From: GCA-020343675 sp964462945
GTDB lineage: Bacteria; Planctomycetota; Phycisphaerae; Sedimentisphaerales; Anaerobacaceae
Direction: 5' to 3'
Length of the DNA: 39,047 bases
Assembly (NCBI GenBank): GCA_964462945.1
Contig: CAYWZW010000052.1
Span: forward strand, 1 to 39,047
In this document: positions 16,748-24,742 of the stretch, piece after piece
Layout of the letters: each line of letters opens with the position of its first letter
How positions within the stretch are numbered: the stretch's first letter is position 1
Translations under genes and position numbers: made by a program
Notes under the pieces: generated by a model
Database searches by the model: none
Seen by the model: only the letters and a program-made list of their open reading frames with translations
What the model was told of the DNA's origin: nothing

Positions 16748-17332
16748 ATGACGTTTAACGGCATCAATCATTTGGCGATGGCGACGGGGGACATGGACGC
16801 GACGATCCGCTTCTGGCGCGATCTGCTTGGGATGCGTCTGGTGGGCGGGCTGGGCGAGCCGGGATTCCGCCACTATTTCTTCGAGATCAGCCGGACCGAC
16901 CTGCTGGCGTTCTTCGAGTGGCCCGGCGTGAAGCCGGTAGCTCCAAAGCAGCATGGCCGGCCGGTCAAGGGGCCATTTGTGTTTGATCACGTTTCATTTG
17001 GCGTGGACAGCAGCGAAGCTCTCTGGGAGCTGAAGGACAAGCTGGACGCCGCCGGCTTCGATTGTTCGGACATGATCGACCACGGATTCATCCACTCCAT
17101 CTATGCCTTCGACCCGAACGGCATCCCCATCGAGTTTAGCTGGACCGTCGAGGGCAGAAACATCCATGTGGAACCGATTATGGGCGATACTGAACCGACG
17201 GCGATGGCCCAGGACGGGCCGGAGCCTCAGCCCGGCCGCTGGCCAGCCGTGAAGAATCCGACCCCACGCTCCCAGCGACGCATCTACGCCGGCGCCGGAA
17301 GCGAACTCTACCACGGAAAGAAAAAGCAGTAA
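16748..17332 (+). CDS. VOC-family (glyoxalase-like) metalloprotein
   Basis: A 194-residue protein with two beta-alpha-beta-beta-beta modules of the vicinal oxygen chelate superfamily. The first has INHLAMATGDMDATIRFWRD with metal ligand His8 and a YFFEIS strand. The second has FDHVSFGVD (His) and GIPIEFSW (Glu). About 60 C-terminal residues are charged, proline-rich and unassigned. The superfamily covers glyoxalases, ring-cleaving dioxygenases and resistance proteins, so the reaction cannot be named. AAGGAG is seven bases before the ATG. It probably shares a transcript with the creatininase-family gene. Confidence 0.85.
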   Translation: MTFNGINHLAMATGDMDATIRFWRDLLGMRLVGGLGEPGFRHYFFEISRTDLLAFFEWPGVKPVAPKQHGRPVKGPFVFDHVSFGVDSSEALWELKDKLDAAGFDCSDMIDHGFIHSIYAFDPNGIPIEFSWTVEGRNIHVEPIMGDTEPTAMAQDGPEPQPGRWPAVKNPTPRSQRRIYAGAGSELYHGKKKQ

Positions 17333-17579
17333 CCCACAGGCCATGGCCGCAAAGGCATTCACATCTTCTGCCTATTGACCGAACGAATCAAGAGCGGACA
17401 ATAAGAAACAATGGAAATGGGACCAGACGGCCACTAATTCGGAGGCGCGATTACAAAAAAGTCTCCCTCCAGACCGCCCCCGGCGGAAAATGCCAATTCT
17501 TCATCGTGGACTTGAGGCGTATAGCCTAACCAGCAGAACGACACTTGCCCCGCCATCCGCCCTAATTTGCCGAGAGCCA

Positions 17580-17609
17580 TTGACAAGACGATGATATGGC
17601 GGTTATGCT
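17580..17609 (+). promoter_or_regulatory. Sigma70-type promoter for the TPR gene
   Basis: TTGACA (17580-17585), an 18-bp spacer and TATGCT (17604-17609) would start transcription near 17617, about 65 bases before the ATG at 17683. The rest of the 17333-17682 gap shows no gene. Confidence 0.5.
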
Positions 17610-17682
17610 CTAAGCAAAGCGAAAATGGTAAGGGTTCGCATGGCACACTTGAAGCAACTGAGAAAAGAAATCGCTTCTTAGC

Positions 17683-19266
17683 ATGAAAAGGCATAGCGAG
17701 ATGGAATGGAAAATCATAGCTACGCACTACATTGCGGCCTTAGTGGCTTTTCTAGGGTATTTCATTACGATGTTGTTGGGGCACTGGGTATTTGACCAAA
17801 GCGGCAAGATGCGCTATGACCTTTTGCCGGTGCATTGCGCTATGTTGGTTCTTATATTCGTATTAGCCACTATGCAGGCCTCATCGAAATTAGAGGAGAT
17901 CTCAAGAGAACTTGCCATTTCCCCGGAGGAAAAAGAAGCGCTCTCTCCGAAGTTAACTGTTAGCTTCAGCCCTCTTTTTGATGATCCCTCATCTACTCCG
18001 TATAAATACCCGCTGTATGAGTATTCTTTTCTCATACGTAACCTGAACCAGAAGTCAGTTCCGGCTACTGATGTGGCCATAATCTTCTCGTTCAAGCATG
18101 CTATCGACAAGACCAATGCGGGGGCAATTCTGGACACGGGTGGGGCTATTGTCGATGGCCTGCGCATCATAGAAACAGAGGGTGACCACACAACTGTTAC
18201 AGAGGACGAACCTCTGGAAATACAGGCGTCCGGAGCACCGGTTCTTAGAGTGAAGACACGAACAGTAAATGGGAAGCGTGTAAACACAAACGAAGCTGTC
18301 TTAAGCTGTGCGAAATGGCCAGAGGGGGCCGTTTTCAGGGGTGGAGTCGTTGTAAACACAGGAAACGGTATGATTCCACATAGCATGGGGATATATGTGG
18401 GTAAGTATCATTATCAGATCAAAAACACAAGATTTGAAGAACAAATAGCCGGTTCGATACTCGACCCAAACGTTACAATGCTTCTTGCTGAATCTTGCTA
18501 CGACCAAGGGCGCGATTACGAAAAGAAAGAGCAATACGATGAGGCGATTGCAGAGTATGACCGTGTCATTGAACATAATCCGAGGCATTCAAATGCGTAC
18601 TTTCATCGCGGATTATGTTATTCAAAGAAGAAAGAGTATAGCAAGGCGATTCTCGATTGCAGCAGAGTTATAGAATTGAGCCCCAACTATGCAGACGCTT
18701 ACTTCAACAGAGGAAGTGCTTACGCGGAATCAAAAAAGTACGATGAAGCAATAGAAGATTACACAAAATACACTCAAATGAATCCTCAAGATCCTGAAGG
18801 GTACATTACGCGAGGCCGAGTTCTCGGGTGGAAAGGAGAGAACAACGATGCCATTTCTGATTTTGATAAGGCAATAGAACTTGATCCGAAGCAGGCTACC
18901 GGTTACCTCAACAGGGGCATCATCTATGCTCGACGCGTTGTCGGAGAGTATGACAAGGCAATTTCGGATTATAAGAAAGCTTTGGAACTGAATCCCGCCA
19001 TGCGTGACGAAATCAATGCCAAGCTGTGGATTGCGTACAACAACCGAGGAATATCGTTAGCAACAGAAAACAGGCACTCTGACGCTGTCGCAGATTTCAG
19101 CAAGGCAATAGAGTTGAATCCTGACGATGGAAAGATTTACTATAACCGAGCGCTTTCATGGATCCGTCTTGGCGATAGGGAAAGGGCTATCATTGATATG
19201 AAAAAAGCGTGTGACCTGGGCATCAAAGAAGCATGTGATGCATACGACAAATTGACCCATAATTAG
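17683..19266 (+). CDS. Membrane-anchored TPR protein
   Basis: A 527-residue protein. Two membrane helices lie at about residues 12-35 (IIATHYIAALVAFLGYFITM) and 47-65 (LLPVHCAMLVLIFVLATM). A beta-rich domain of about 190 residues with no family I recognise comes next. About seven tetratricopeptide repeats fill residues 268-525, with repeated YDEAI-EYD-VIE-NP and AY-NRG signatures. TPRs bind protein partners, so it is probably a membrane scaffold. Its codons are visibly more A/T-rich than the flanking genes, which suggests a different history. An in-frame ATG at 17701 is an alternative start; neither has a good ribosome site. Confidence 0.8.
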   Translation: MKRHSEMEWKIIATHYIAALVAFLGYFITMLLGHWVFDQSGKMRYDLLPVHCAMLVLIFVLATMQASSKLEEISRELAISPEEKEALSPKLTVSFSPLFDDPSSTPYKYPLYEYSFLIRNLNQKSVPATDVAIIFSFKHAIDKTNAGAILDTGGAIVDGLRIIETEGDHTTVTEDEPLEIQASGAPVLRVKTRTVNGKRVNTNEAVLSCAKWPEGAVFRGGVVVNTGNGMIPHSMGIYVGKYHYQIKNTRFEEQIAGSILDPNVTMLLAESCYDQGRDYEKKEQYDEAIAEYDRVIEHNPRHSNAYFHRGLCYSKKKEYSKAILDCSRVIELSPNYADAYFNRGSAYAESKKYDEAIEDYTKYTQMNPQDPEGYITRGRVLGWKGENNDAISDFDKAIELDPKQATGYLNRGIIYARRVVGEYDKAISDYKKALELNPAMRDEINAKLWIAYNNRGISLATENRHSDAVADFSKAIELNPDDGKIYYNRALSWIRLGDRERAIIDMKKACDLGIKEACDAYDKLTHN

Positions 19267-19303
19267 CTTGGCAGGTCGTGGATTGCTCCACCTTCGATAG
19301 TCG

Positions 19304-19510
19304 TGCTTTGTTAGTCAGCTTGAAGTTGTCGAGGCAGAAGACGGTTTGTTTTGTGGCGTTGCTGGCGAAGCCGAGCCAGATGAGCTTCTCGAACCTGGCG
19401 TTTGCGTTTTTCAGTCCTTTGAATTCTCTGCGCCCCTGACCCGCCACTGTCACGGCCATGTCCCAGTGGCCCTTGCTCTTATCACCCAACGCGCCGGAAA
19501 ACTACAGAAA
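19304..19510 (-). pseudogene. Decayed C-terminal domain of a secreted protein
   Basis: On the minus strand this frame reads GHWDMAVTVAGQGRREFKG, then a segment with FEKLIWLGFASN, then KQTVFCLDNFKLTNKA. The end matches the last residues of the beta-helix protein at 22432-24693 (RQTVFYLDNLKLTNKA). The two DNA tails, near 19318-19360 and 22446-22490, agree at most positions. There is no start codon: a stop lies just upstream in frame. The proper stop after LTNKA is also lost, so the frame runs on into the TPR gene's end. It looks like a leftover of a whole gene. The 19511-19663 stretch shows nothing else. Confidence 0.7.
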
Positions 19511-19663
19511 GTCACCCATCAACGGCTAGACACGAAGCTCGCAAGACAATGACTGTCCCGATTCCGGTCTCTATCTCCAGGCAGGTGCGGCCCAGAAGCG
19601 CATAACCAAGCTGTGAGCGCCGAAGCGCCCACAGCCCGAATCCGATACCACACACGTTACAGG

Positions 19664-21715
19664 TTACTGCGGACAGTTCTCAAGCCACGCGGCGGTGAAA
19701 TCAACCAGGTCCTGTGTGTTGATGTCTCCGTCGCCGTTGAAGTCTTCACAGATCGTGAAGCTCACGTCCGGAGCGAAGTAGTAGTCTTCCGTTTCACCGA
19801 ACTCGTATTTGGTCTGAGGCCCCGAACCGCCGTTGCCTTTCTTGCCAGGGGCGCTGCCGCCCGTCCAGGGCTGTTCCGAAAGCGTGATTCTCATCCAGAT
19901 TTCTTCCGGACCGCTTTGCGGATGCCAGGCGAGGATCGCCGGGGTTCTGACGGTGTTGAGGCCAACCGGCAGACCGAACAACAATTGATTCTGTACGGCC
20001 CATTCCGGCGCAGGCCCAGCGGCACACTCCAGCGTATCGTCCCAGTCGCCATCGCGGTTCCAGTCGCACCAGACGTTGACCCAGAGATTCACACTCGGAT
20101 CGACCACCGTGACGCTATACTCGAACGTGGTCCAGCGGCAATGAGGCAGGCTCAGCGGCAAGACAACACCGTCATCGCCCAAATCATGGTTCGGCGAGTT
20201 AGTTAAGGGCCTGATATTGTTGGTCCCATCCTCGTCGGCGCCGGTGTCGGCTTCGGTTTCACCGGTAATCTTCTTGCCTAAATGGGCCACGACCTGATCG
20301 TTGACGTGCAACGGCCCGTAAGGCCCTGTGCCGCTGCCGACAAAGACGGTCGCGTAATTGGCCTTCACGCCCAAGGGACCTCCGACGGGGTAAGCGGTCA
20401 TGACCGAGCCGGAACTATTAGTGCTGTCCGGAGCATCGCCCAGGTCGGGTTTGTCCGGCGTCACCGGTCCCTCACAACTGATGCTCAACAGGCCCTGACC
20501 GGTATCGGAGCCGTAGCCTCCCACCTCAATGAGGTAGCGGCTGCCGGCAACGACGCCGACGGTCAGCTCAGACTGCTGGCCGCAGGCATCGTCGTTGCAC
20601 CCGATCATATCGCTCTGCTTCGGGTAGCACGAGAACCCCTTGTAAATGGCCAGCACCGTGTCGAAGCTGCTGCCGCACAGACTGACGGTGGCCTGCCCCG
20701 TACACGTGGCCGTGTAACGATACCAGAGATTCGGACTGCTCATGCAGTGACCTGGGCCGTCGAACGTCGCATCGTCGGTGTCGAACGGCAGATCGGTGAC
20801 ATTCCCGACCGGCTGCGCGTCCGCACAGTCGTCGTTCGACGACGGCGGCGGGAAGCCCGAGTCGATGCTTATCACACCCGCACCGCTCGTGTCCAGGTCG
20901 TAGCCTCCGACTTCAATCAGGTATTGATTGCCGCCGACCGCCTGGAAGGTGATCTGAGACTCCAGATTCCCGGAGAAGTCGTCGTTGCACTCAATCAGGT
21001 CGGCCGCCGCCGGGTAACAACCAATCCCGTCATAGACAGCGAGGGTCGTGTCGAATTCGCTGCCCAGAAGGCTGACCGTCACCGGACCCGAGCCCCCGGC
21101 GGTATAGCGATACCAGACATTGGAACTGGCCCTGCAGTGCCCCGGCCCGTCGAACGTCGCGCACGTCGTATCGAACGGCAGGTCCGTTACGTTACCGATC
21201 GACTGTGCGCTGCTGCAATCATCGTTGCTCGGCGGATCAGCCTGGCTGTCACAACTGATCGTCAGCTTGCCCGGGCCCGACGCACCGCCGAACCCGCCAA
21301 TCTCAATCAGGTACTTGTTCCCGGACGTGACGGGCACACTCAATTTAGATTCCCGAACTTGCGGATTGTCAAAGTCGTCGTTGACTTTGATCAGCCGGTT
21401 CAAAGGCGGGTCGCAGGCGCACCCGTCATAGACGGCAAGCTTCGTGTCGAAGCTGCTGCCGAGCAGACTGATGGTCGCACAGCCCGTGCACGTGGCGGTG
21501 TAGCAGTACCATATATTGGGCCCGTCCAGGATGAAGTACCCGGGACCATCGAACGTCGCGTCTGTCGTGTCGAAGGCCAGGTTTGTGACATTGCCGACCG
21601 CCTGGGCGTCGATACAGTCATCGTTGGCTGGAACAGCACCGAAAGCGGCGCCTGCAATGCCGAGCAGAGGTGCCAGGACGCAAACCAGAATTGATTCTAA
21701 TCTAAGTTCTTTCAT
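19664..21715 (-). CDS. Secreted PPC-repeat/GEVED protein with dockerin end
   Basis: A 683-residue exported protein with a signal peptide at 1-27. Three repeats of about 130 residues follow (about 29-155, 163-289 and 294-418), each with NDDC--AQ-VGNVT, FDT--ATFDGPG, W-RYTA, LLGSSFDT-LAVYDG, CNDD and YLIE-GGY. They resemble bacterial pre-peptidase C-terminal (PPC) beta-sandwiches. From about 425 the DLGDAPDS lead and a GEVED domain ending GETEDYYF follow. The last 27 residues hold one dockerin type I half-repeat (DFNGDGDINTQDLVDFTAAW), a calcium-loop motif. True dockerins have two, so cohesin binding is uncertain. AGGAGG lies eight bases before the ATG. No enzyme domain is seen; surface attachment or recognition is inferred. 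Confidence 0.86.
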   Translation of the reverse strand: MKELRLESILVCVLAPLLGIAGAAFGAVPANDDCIDAQAVGNVTNLAFDTTDATFDGPGYFILDGPNIWYCYTATCTGCATISLLGSSFDTKLAVYDGCACDPPLNRLIKVNDDFDNPQVRESKLSVPVTSGNKYLIEIGGFGGASGPGKLTISCDSQADPPSNDDCSSAQSIGNVTDLPFDTTCATFDGPGHCRASSNVWYRYTAGGSGPVTVSLLGSEFDTTLAVYDGIGCYPAAADLIECNDDFSGNLESQITFQAVGGNQYLIEVGGYDLDTSGAGVISIDSGFPPPSSNDDCADAQPVGNVTDLPFDTDDATFDGPGHCMSSPNLWYRYTATCTGQATVSLCGSSFDTVLAIYKGFSCYPKQSDMIGCNDDACGQQSELTVGVVAGSRYLIEVGGYGSDTGQGLLSISCEGPVTPDKPDLGDAPDSTNSSGSVMTAYPVGGPLGVKANYATVFVGSGTGPYGPLHVNDQVVAHLGKKITGETEADTGADEDGTNNIRPLTNSPNHDLGDDGVVLPLSLPHCRWTTFEYSVTVVDPSVNLWVNVWCDWNRDGDWDDTLECAAGPAPEWAVQNQLLFGLPVGLNTVRTPAILAWHPQSGPEEIWMRITLSEQPWTGGSAPGKKGNGGSGPQTKYEFGETEDYYFAPDVSFTICEDFNGDGDINTQDLVDFTAAWLENCPQ

Positions 21716-21800
21716 GACGTGATCCTCCTAAAAAGAGTTTCATTGTTCCTGCCTGGCCCGTCGCTGCCGACACCGTCATTGCCAAGCTCATTGTTTGCCT

Positions 21801-21809
21801 ATTATAACA
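21801..21809 (-). promoter_or_regulatory. Extended -10 promoter, minus strand
   Basis: On the minus strand the sequence reads TG-T-TATAAT, a perfect extended -10 element without a clear -35. Transcription would start near 21794, about 80 bases before the ATG of the GEVED/dockerin protein at 21715. Confidence 0.6.
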
Positions 21810-21847
21810 TATCGTCAAATAAAACGTTACCCATTTTGTTTTGAAAA

Positions 21848-21870
21848 ATGCCTAACTTCAATTTTGCAAA
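21848..21870 (+). repeat. Extra copy of the 22069-22254 terminal repeat
   Basis: Twenty-three bases beginning ATGCCTAACTTC and ending TTTTGCAAA match the termini of the element at 22069-22254. It is inverted relative to the element's left end, and 198 bases separate the two. No gene is visible in 21871-22068. The sequence just left of this copy (ACGTTACCCATTTTGTTTTG) also resembles that left of the right-hand copy (near 22169-22188), so a larger unit may have been duplicated. Confidence 0.75.
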
Positions 21871-22068
21871 GACCTTATCACCGGTTGCCTGAGCACTTTA
21901 TACGCATGATGCTGGAGACAAAAAATAGGCATTTTTCCTAATCGGCGTGCGAAATTGCCTAATGACTGAGGCTCGAGCCCCATCAGGCGGCGCCCGATAT
22001 AGACATAACGCGCTTTGTTCAGGCGCGATACGACGGCCCGGGATTCAAAACCTCCGTGAGAAATAGAG

Positions 22069-22254
22069 TTTTGCAAAATTGAAGTTAGGCATATATTATT
22101 TCAGAAAATCGGTTTCACGATTTTCTGAAAATAATTGGGCACCGTATCCTAATGTATTGTCGAGTCAAACGTTACGCATCGTGTTTTAGAAAGAAAAAAT
22201 CGAAAGAGAAGATTTTTTCTTTCCAAAAGTATGCCTAACTTCAATTTTGCAAAA
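22069..22254. mobile_element. 186-bp element with 25-bp terminal inverted repeats
   Basis: Positions 22069-22093 and 22230-22254 are perfect inverted repeats of 25 bases (outer ends TTTTGCAAAATTG). Inside are two perfect 13-bp hairpins: 22099-22111 with 22118-22130 (6-base loop) and 22189-22201 with 22211-22223 (9-base loop). The interior has no ORF. Size and form fit a non-autonomous miniature inverted-repeat element or an RNA-forming repeat. I see no transposase and no clear target-site duplication. Confidence 0.55.
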
Positions 22255-22396
22255 GTTCTGTGAGAAGCTAAAAAAAGGCGGGGGGCATCCGAGCGTTGAG
22301 CCGAGAGGCAAGTACCTCATCACGGACCAGAACGACTATGCAGACGGCTCAGCGGTGGTGAAGCTGCGCCTCGTGCACCTGGATCACATAGTCTGA
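22255..22396 (+). pseudogene. 3' stump of a broken gene
   Basis: A frame ending in TGA at 22394-22396 encodes GGGHPSVEPRGKYLITDQ, then a DGSAVVKLRLVHLDHIV end. It has protein-like codon use and composition. It has no start codon, and the frame runs back into the inverted-repeat element, whose right end is at 22254. So the element or a linked deletion removed the 5' part. The family is not recognised. Confidence 0.45.
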
Positions 22397-22405
22397 GCCG
22401 CGTAG

Positions 22406-22423
22406 GGCGGGGCTTGCCCCGCC
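22406..22423 (-). repeat. Palindromic repeat, copy 2 of 3
   Basis: GGCGGGGC (22406-22413) and GCCCCGCC (22416-22423) are separated by TT and preceded by CGTA. Read on the minus strand it is the same pattern as 103-125, with its CCCTAC flank. It lies eight bases beyond the stop of the beta-helix gene and could cap that transcript, though no T-run follows. Confidence 0.6.
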
Positions 22424-22431
22424 GTCGATGT

Positions 22432-24693
22432 CTATGCCTTGTTGGTTAGCTTTAGGTTGTCGAGGTAGAAGACGGTTTGTCTTGTGGCGTCGCCCTTGTT
22501 CCCGACGTTGCACTCGGCGCCGGCGGGGCGCTGGCCGACGGGCGTGGTCTCGAAGCCGTCATTGATAGACACCGGCGGCGGGTCGGGCGCGATTTCCAGC
22601 GGCGGAAATTTCACACTCGCGGCTTTTCTAATCCAGGCGCGGTCGCCGTAAACACCCGCCTTGGTGTAATCGAACGGCTTGAAGCCGATTTTCAGTACCG
22701 GCGAATTCGGATCCAGGTGAAAGTCGTATCTGTCCGGATCGACGAAAAGCGGATCGGCGATAATCGAGTTTTGATCGTGACCGTTTTGCTGCCACTGCTC
22801 GAACGTCATGCCGGCGGGCTTGATCTGCTCCTCGGAGGCGTTCCAATAGCAGTTCTTGTCCATTTTAATATTGACCTTCGTCCACGGCCCCGAGAGCAAG
22901 GGGCCTGTGTTCCAATAGACGATGTTATTTTCGAACGTGAAGGACAGATGCTCCTCGATCCGCGTGGCCTGGAGCTGGTGCTGCTTGCTGAACGCGAAGA
23001 TATTGTTGCGGATGATATTCTCTTTGCCGTAATGCTGGTGGAAGCCGCCGGTCTTGGTGTTATAGACGAGGTTGTTCTCCATGACGATGCCGGTGCTGCC
23101 CTCGTCGGTATAGAGTCCCCAGCCGCCGTAATCGTAGGAATGGACGTCGTGAAAGACGTTGTCGCTGACGACGGTGCCTTCGGAGGAGCCGAGCGTATAA
23201 ATGCCGCCCATGTCGCTGAGCACGCCCCAGCCGATGTGATGCACGCGGTTGAAGCGGATGGTGTTGCGCTTGGCCAGGCTCTCGGAATAGCCCCATCTCC
23301 ACCCGACCGACAGACCGGTGTAGAAGAAATCGCCGACGTCGTTGTGCGTGACGGCGTTGTCGCCGCTCTGCCCGATCCAGAGGCCGACCGCCGAGGTGTA
23401 GATGCGCCCGCCCGAATGGATGATGTTGTTATCGACGGTGACGTGACTGGTGCGAGAGGCTTCGTCGGGCCGGATTTCTCCCTCGCCGATTCGCACGCCG
23501 CCGGCGCCCAGGTCGTTCAGGTAGCAGCGAGTGAGCCGGCAGTCCTTGCAGCCCTGTCTGAACCACACGGCGTACGCGGCGCAGTGCTGTACTTCGCAGT
23601 CCTCGATGGCGATGTTGCGTGCCCCGTCGGCCATCACCGCCGCCTCGGTGACATAAGCCGCCTGGAACGGCGCATAGCCCGTCCGGGGCAGCAGCTCTTG
23701 ATTGTGCTCGAAGGCAAGTCCTTTGAGTGCGATGTGCTCGACGAATCGCTGGTTCTCCGGCTCGCCGCGGAAAAGCACCAGCTTGTCGATGGCCGGCGCC
23801 ACGACGTTCGCCGTCGCGGGGTCCTCGCCCGGCAAGGGCATGTAGCTCAGCGTGCCGTCGCGCGAGAGGAACCATTCGCCCGGCGTATCGAGAGCAGTAC
23901 GGAAGTTCTCCAGATGAAACCGGGTATTGGCCGGCCAGCCGGAGTAGCTCTTGAGCTTTTCGCCGATGGTGATGATCGCGTTTGCGCCCGCGTCGATCTG
24001 CGTCAAGAACCGCCGCGTGATGCACCATTTGTGGTAGGCCACGAGTGTGACGTCTTTGATCTCGTTCTCGCTGAGGTCTTTGAGCGGCTCCAGGGCGTCG
24101 GGGCGAACGTGCGTCGTGCGGCGATACCGGTCTTTCTCGCCCTCGACCGGCACTTCGACCGTCTCGCCCATATAATGATAGAACTTGTTGGGGGTGCGGG
24201 CCCGGACGGCCCGGCGGCCGTTGACGAATAACTGCTCGAAGTACCACTTTCCCGCCGCGACGTCCGGGACGTGGGTTTGCCAGAGGCCGTTTTCGCCTGG
24301 TTTGAACCCCGCGACGACCCGCCCGCCGCTGAAGACCGGCCTGGCGCCGGCGGCCGCTTCATAGCTGATGGGACATTTTTCGGTGCCGCTGTCCTGCGGC
24401 GTCAGAGTGAAAGATTCCGTTAGTGTGTATGTCCCGTCCGCGACGATGACTCGCACGGGCTCGGTCAGCGGGCCTTGTGATTTCAATCGCCGAATGGCGT
24501 CCCGCGCGCCGGTCAGCGAAGCGACCGGCCCGTCGGTTCGGCCGGCATTGGCCTGGGCCAGCCTTCCCGACCACCGGTCATTCCCATCCGGAGAAACATA
24601 TAGACTGACAGCGTGGGCGTACTGGGCCCAGACGAACAAAACAACGACGCCGCAAAGGAAACAGGCTTTCAATGTTGAGCAGTTTTTTCTCAT
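22432..24693 (-). CDS. Secreted right-handed beta-helix protein, probable glycan enzyme
   Basis: A 753-residue exported protein. The signal peptide (MRKNCSTLKACFLCGVVVLF...) fixes the start at 24693, with GAGGGA upstream. The mature N-terminus has the SLYVSPDGNDRWSG motif common to this class, followed by GPVASLTGARDAIRRLK and FVNGRRAVRARTPN. Residues about 290-620 are parallel beta-helix coils rich in N-I-I, N-V-H and ENN-VYN steps. The layout resembles glycoside hydrolase family 141 and related polysaccharide-active proteins, but I cannot verify the catalytic residues. The C-terminus goes from DGFETTPVGQRPAGAECNV directly to RQTVFYLDNLKLTNKA, as if the middle of a jelly-roll domain were deleted. 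It lies 49 bases behind the Tat-exported FucI-like gene and is probably cotranscribed with it. Confidence 0.85.
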   Translation of the reverse strand: MRKNCSTLKACFLCGVVVLFVWAQYAHAVSLYVSPDGNDRWSGRLAQANAGRTDGPVASLTGARDAIRRLKSQGPLTEPVRVIVADGTYTLTESFTLTPQDSGTEKCPISYEAAAGARPVFSGGRVVAGFKPGENGLWQTHVPDVAAGKWYFEQLFVNGRRAVRARTPNKFYHYMGETVEVPVEGEKDRYRRTTHVRPDALEPLKDLSENEIKDVTLVAYHKWCITRRFLTQIDAGANAIITIGEKLKSYSGWPANTRFHLENFRTALDTPGEWFLSRDGTLSYMPLPGEDPATANVVAPAIDKLVLFRGEPENQRFVEHIALKGLAFEHNQELLPRTGYAPFQAAYVTEAAVMADGARNIAIEDCEVQHCAAYAVWFRQGCKDCRLTRCYLNDLGAGGVRIGEGEIRPDEASRTSHVTVDNNIIHSGGRIYTSAVGLWIGQSGDNAVTHNDVGDFFYTGLSVGWRWGYSESLAKRNTIRFNRVHHIGWGVLSDMGGIYTLGSSEGTVVSDNVFHDVHSYDYGGWGLYTDEGSTGIVMENNLVYNTKTGGFHQHYGKENIIRNNIFAFSKQHQLQATRIEEHLSFTFENNIVYWNTGPLLSGPWTKVNIKMDKNCYWNASEEQIKPAGMTFEQWQQNGHDQNSIIADPLFVDPDRYDFHLDPNSPVLKIGFKPFDYTKAGVYGDRAWIRKAASVKFPPLEIAPDPPPVSINDGFETTPVGQRPAGAECNVGNKGDATRQTVFYLDNLKLTNKA

Positions 24694-24742
24694 GTCACTT
24701 TCCCTCACATTTGACCAAACCACAAAAACCTCAGACCGTCGC

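Noticed and set aside
20282..21694. 470-codon plus-strand frame opposite the GEVED/dockerin gene
   Set aside because: It lies antisense to a gene with a signal peptide, recognisable repeats and AGGAGG. Its own translation has no domain and repeats only because the real gene does.
21858..22076. 72-codon minus-strand frame between inverted repeats
   Set aside because: It starts with TTG inside the terminal repeat, lacks a ribosome site, and its translation matches nothing I know. It was considered as an element-encoded protein but is unsupported.
22477..24231. 584-codon plus-strand frame opposite the beta-helix gene
   Set aside because: It is antisense to a clear secreted beta-helix protein; its Asp/Val/Arg-rich translation is typical of a shadow frame in G/C-rich DNA.
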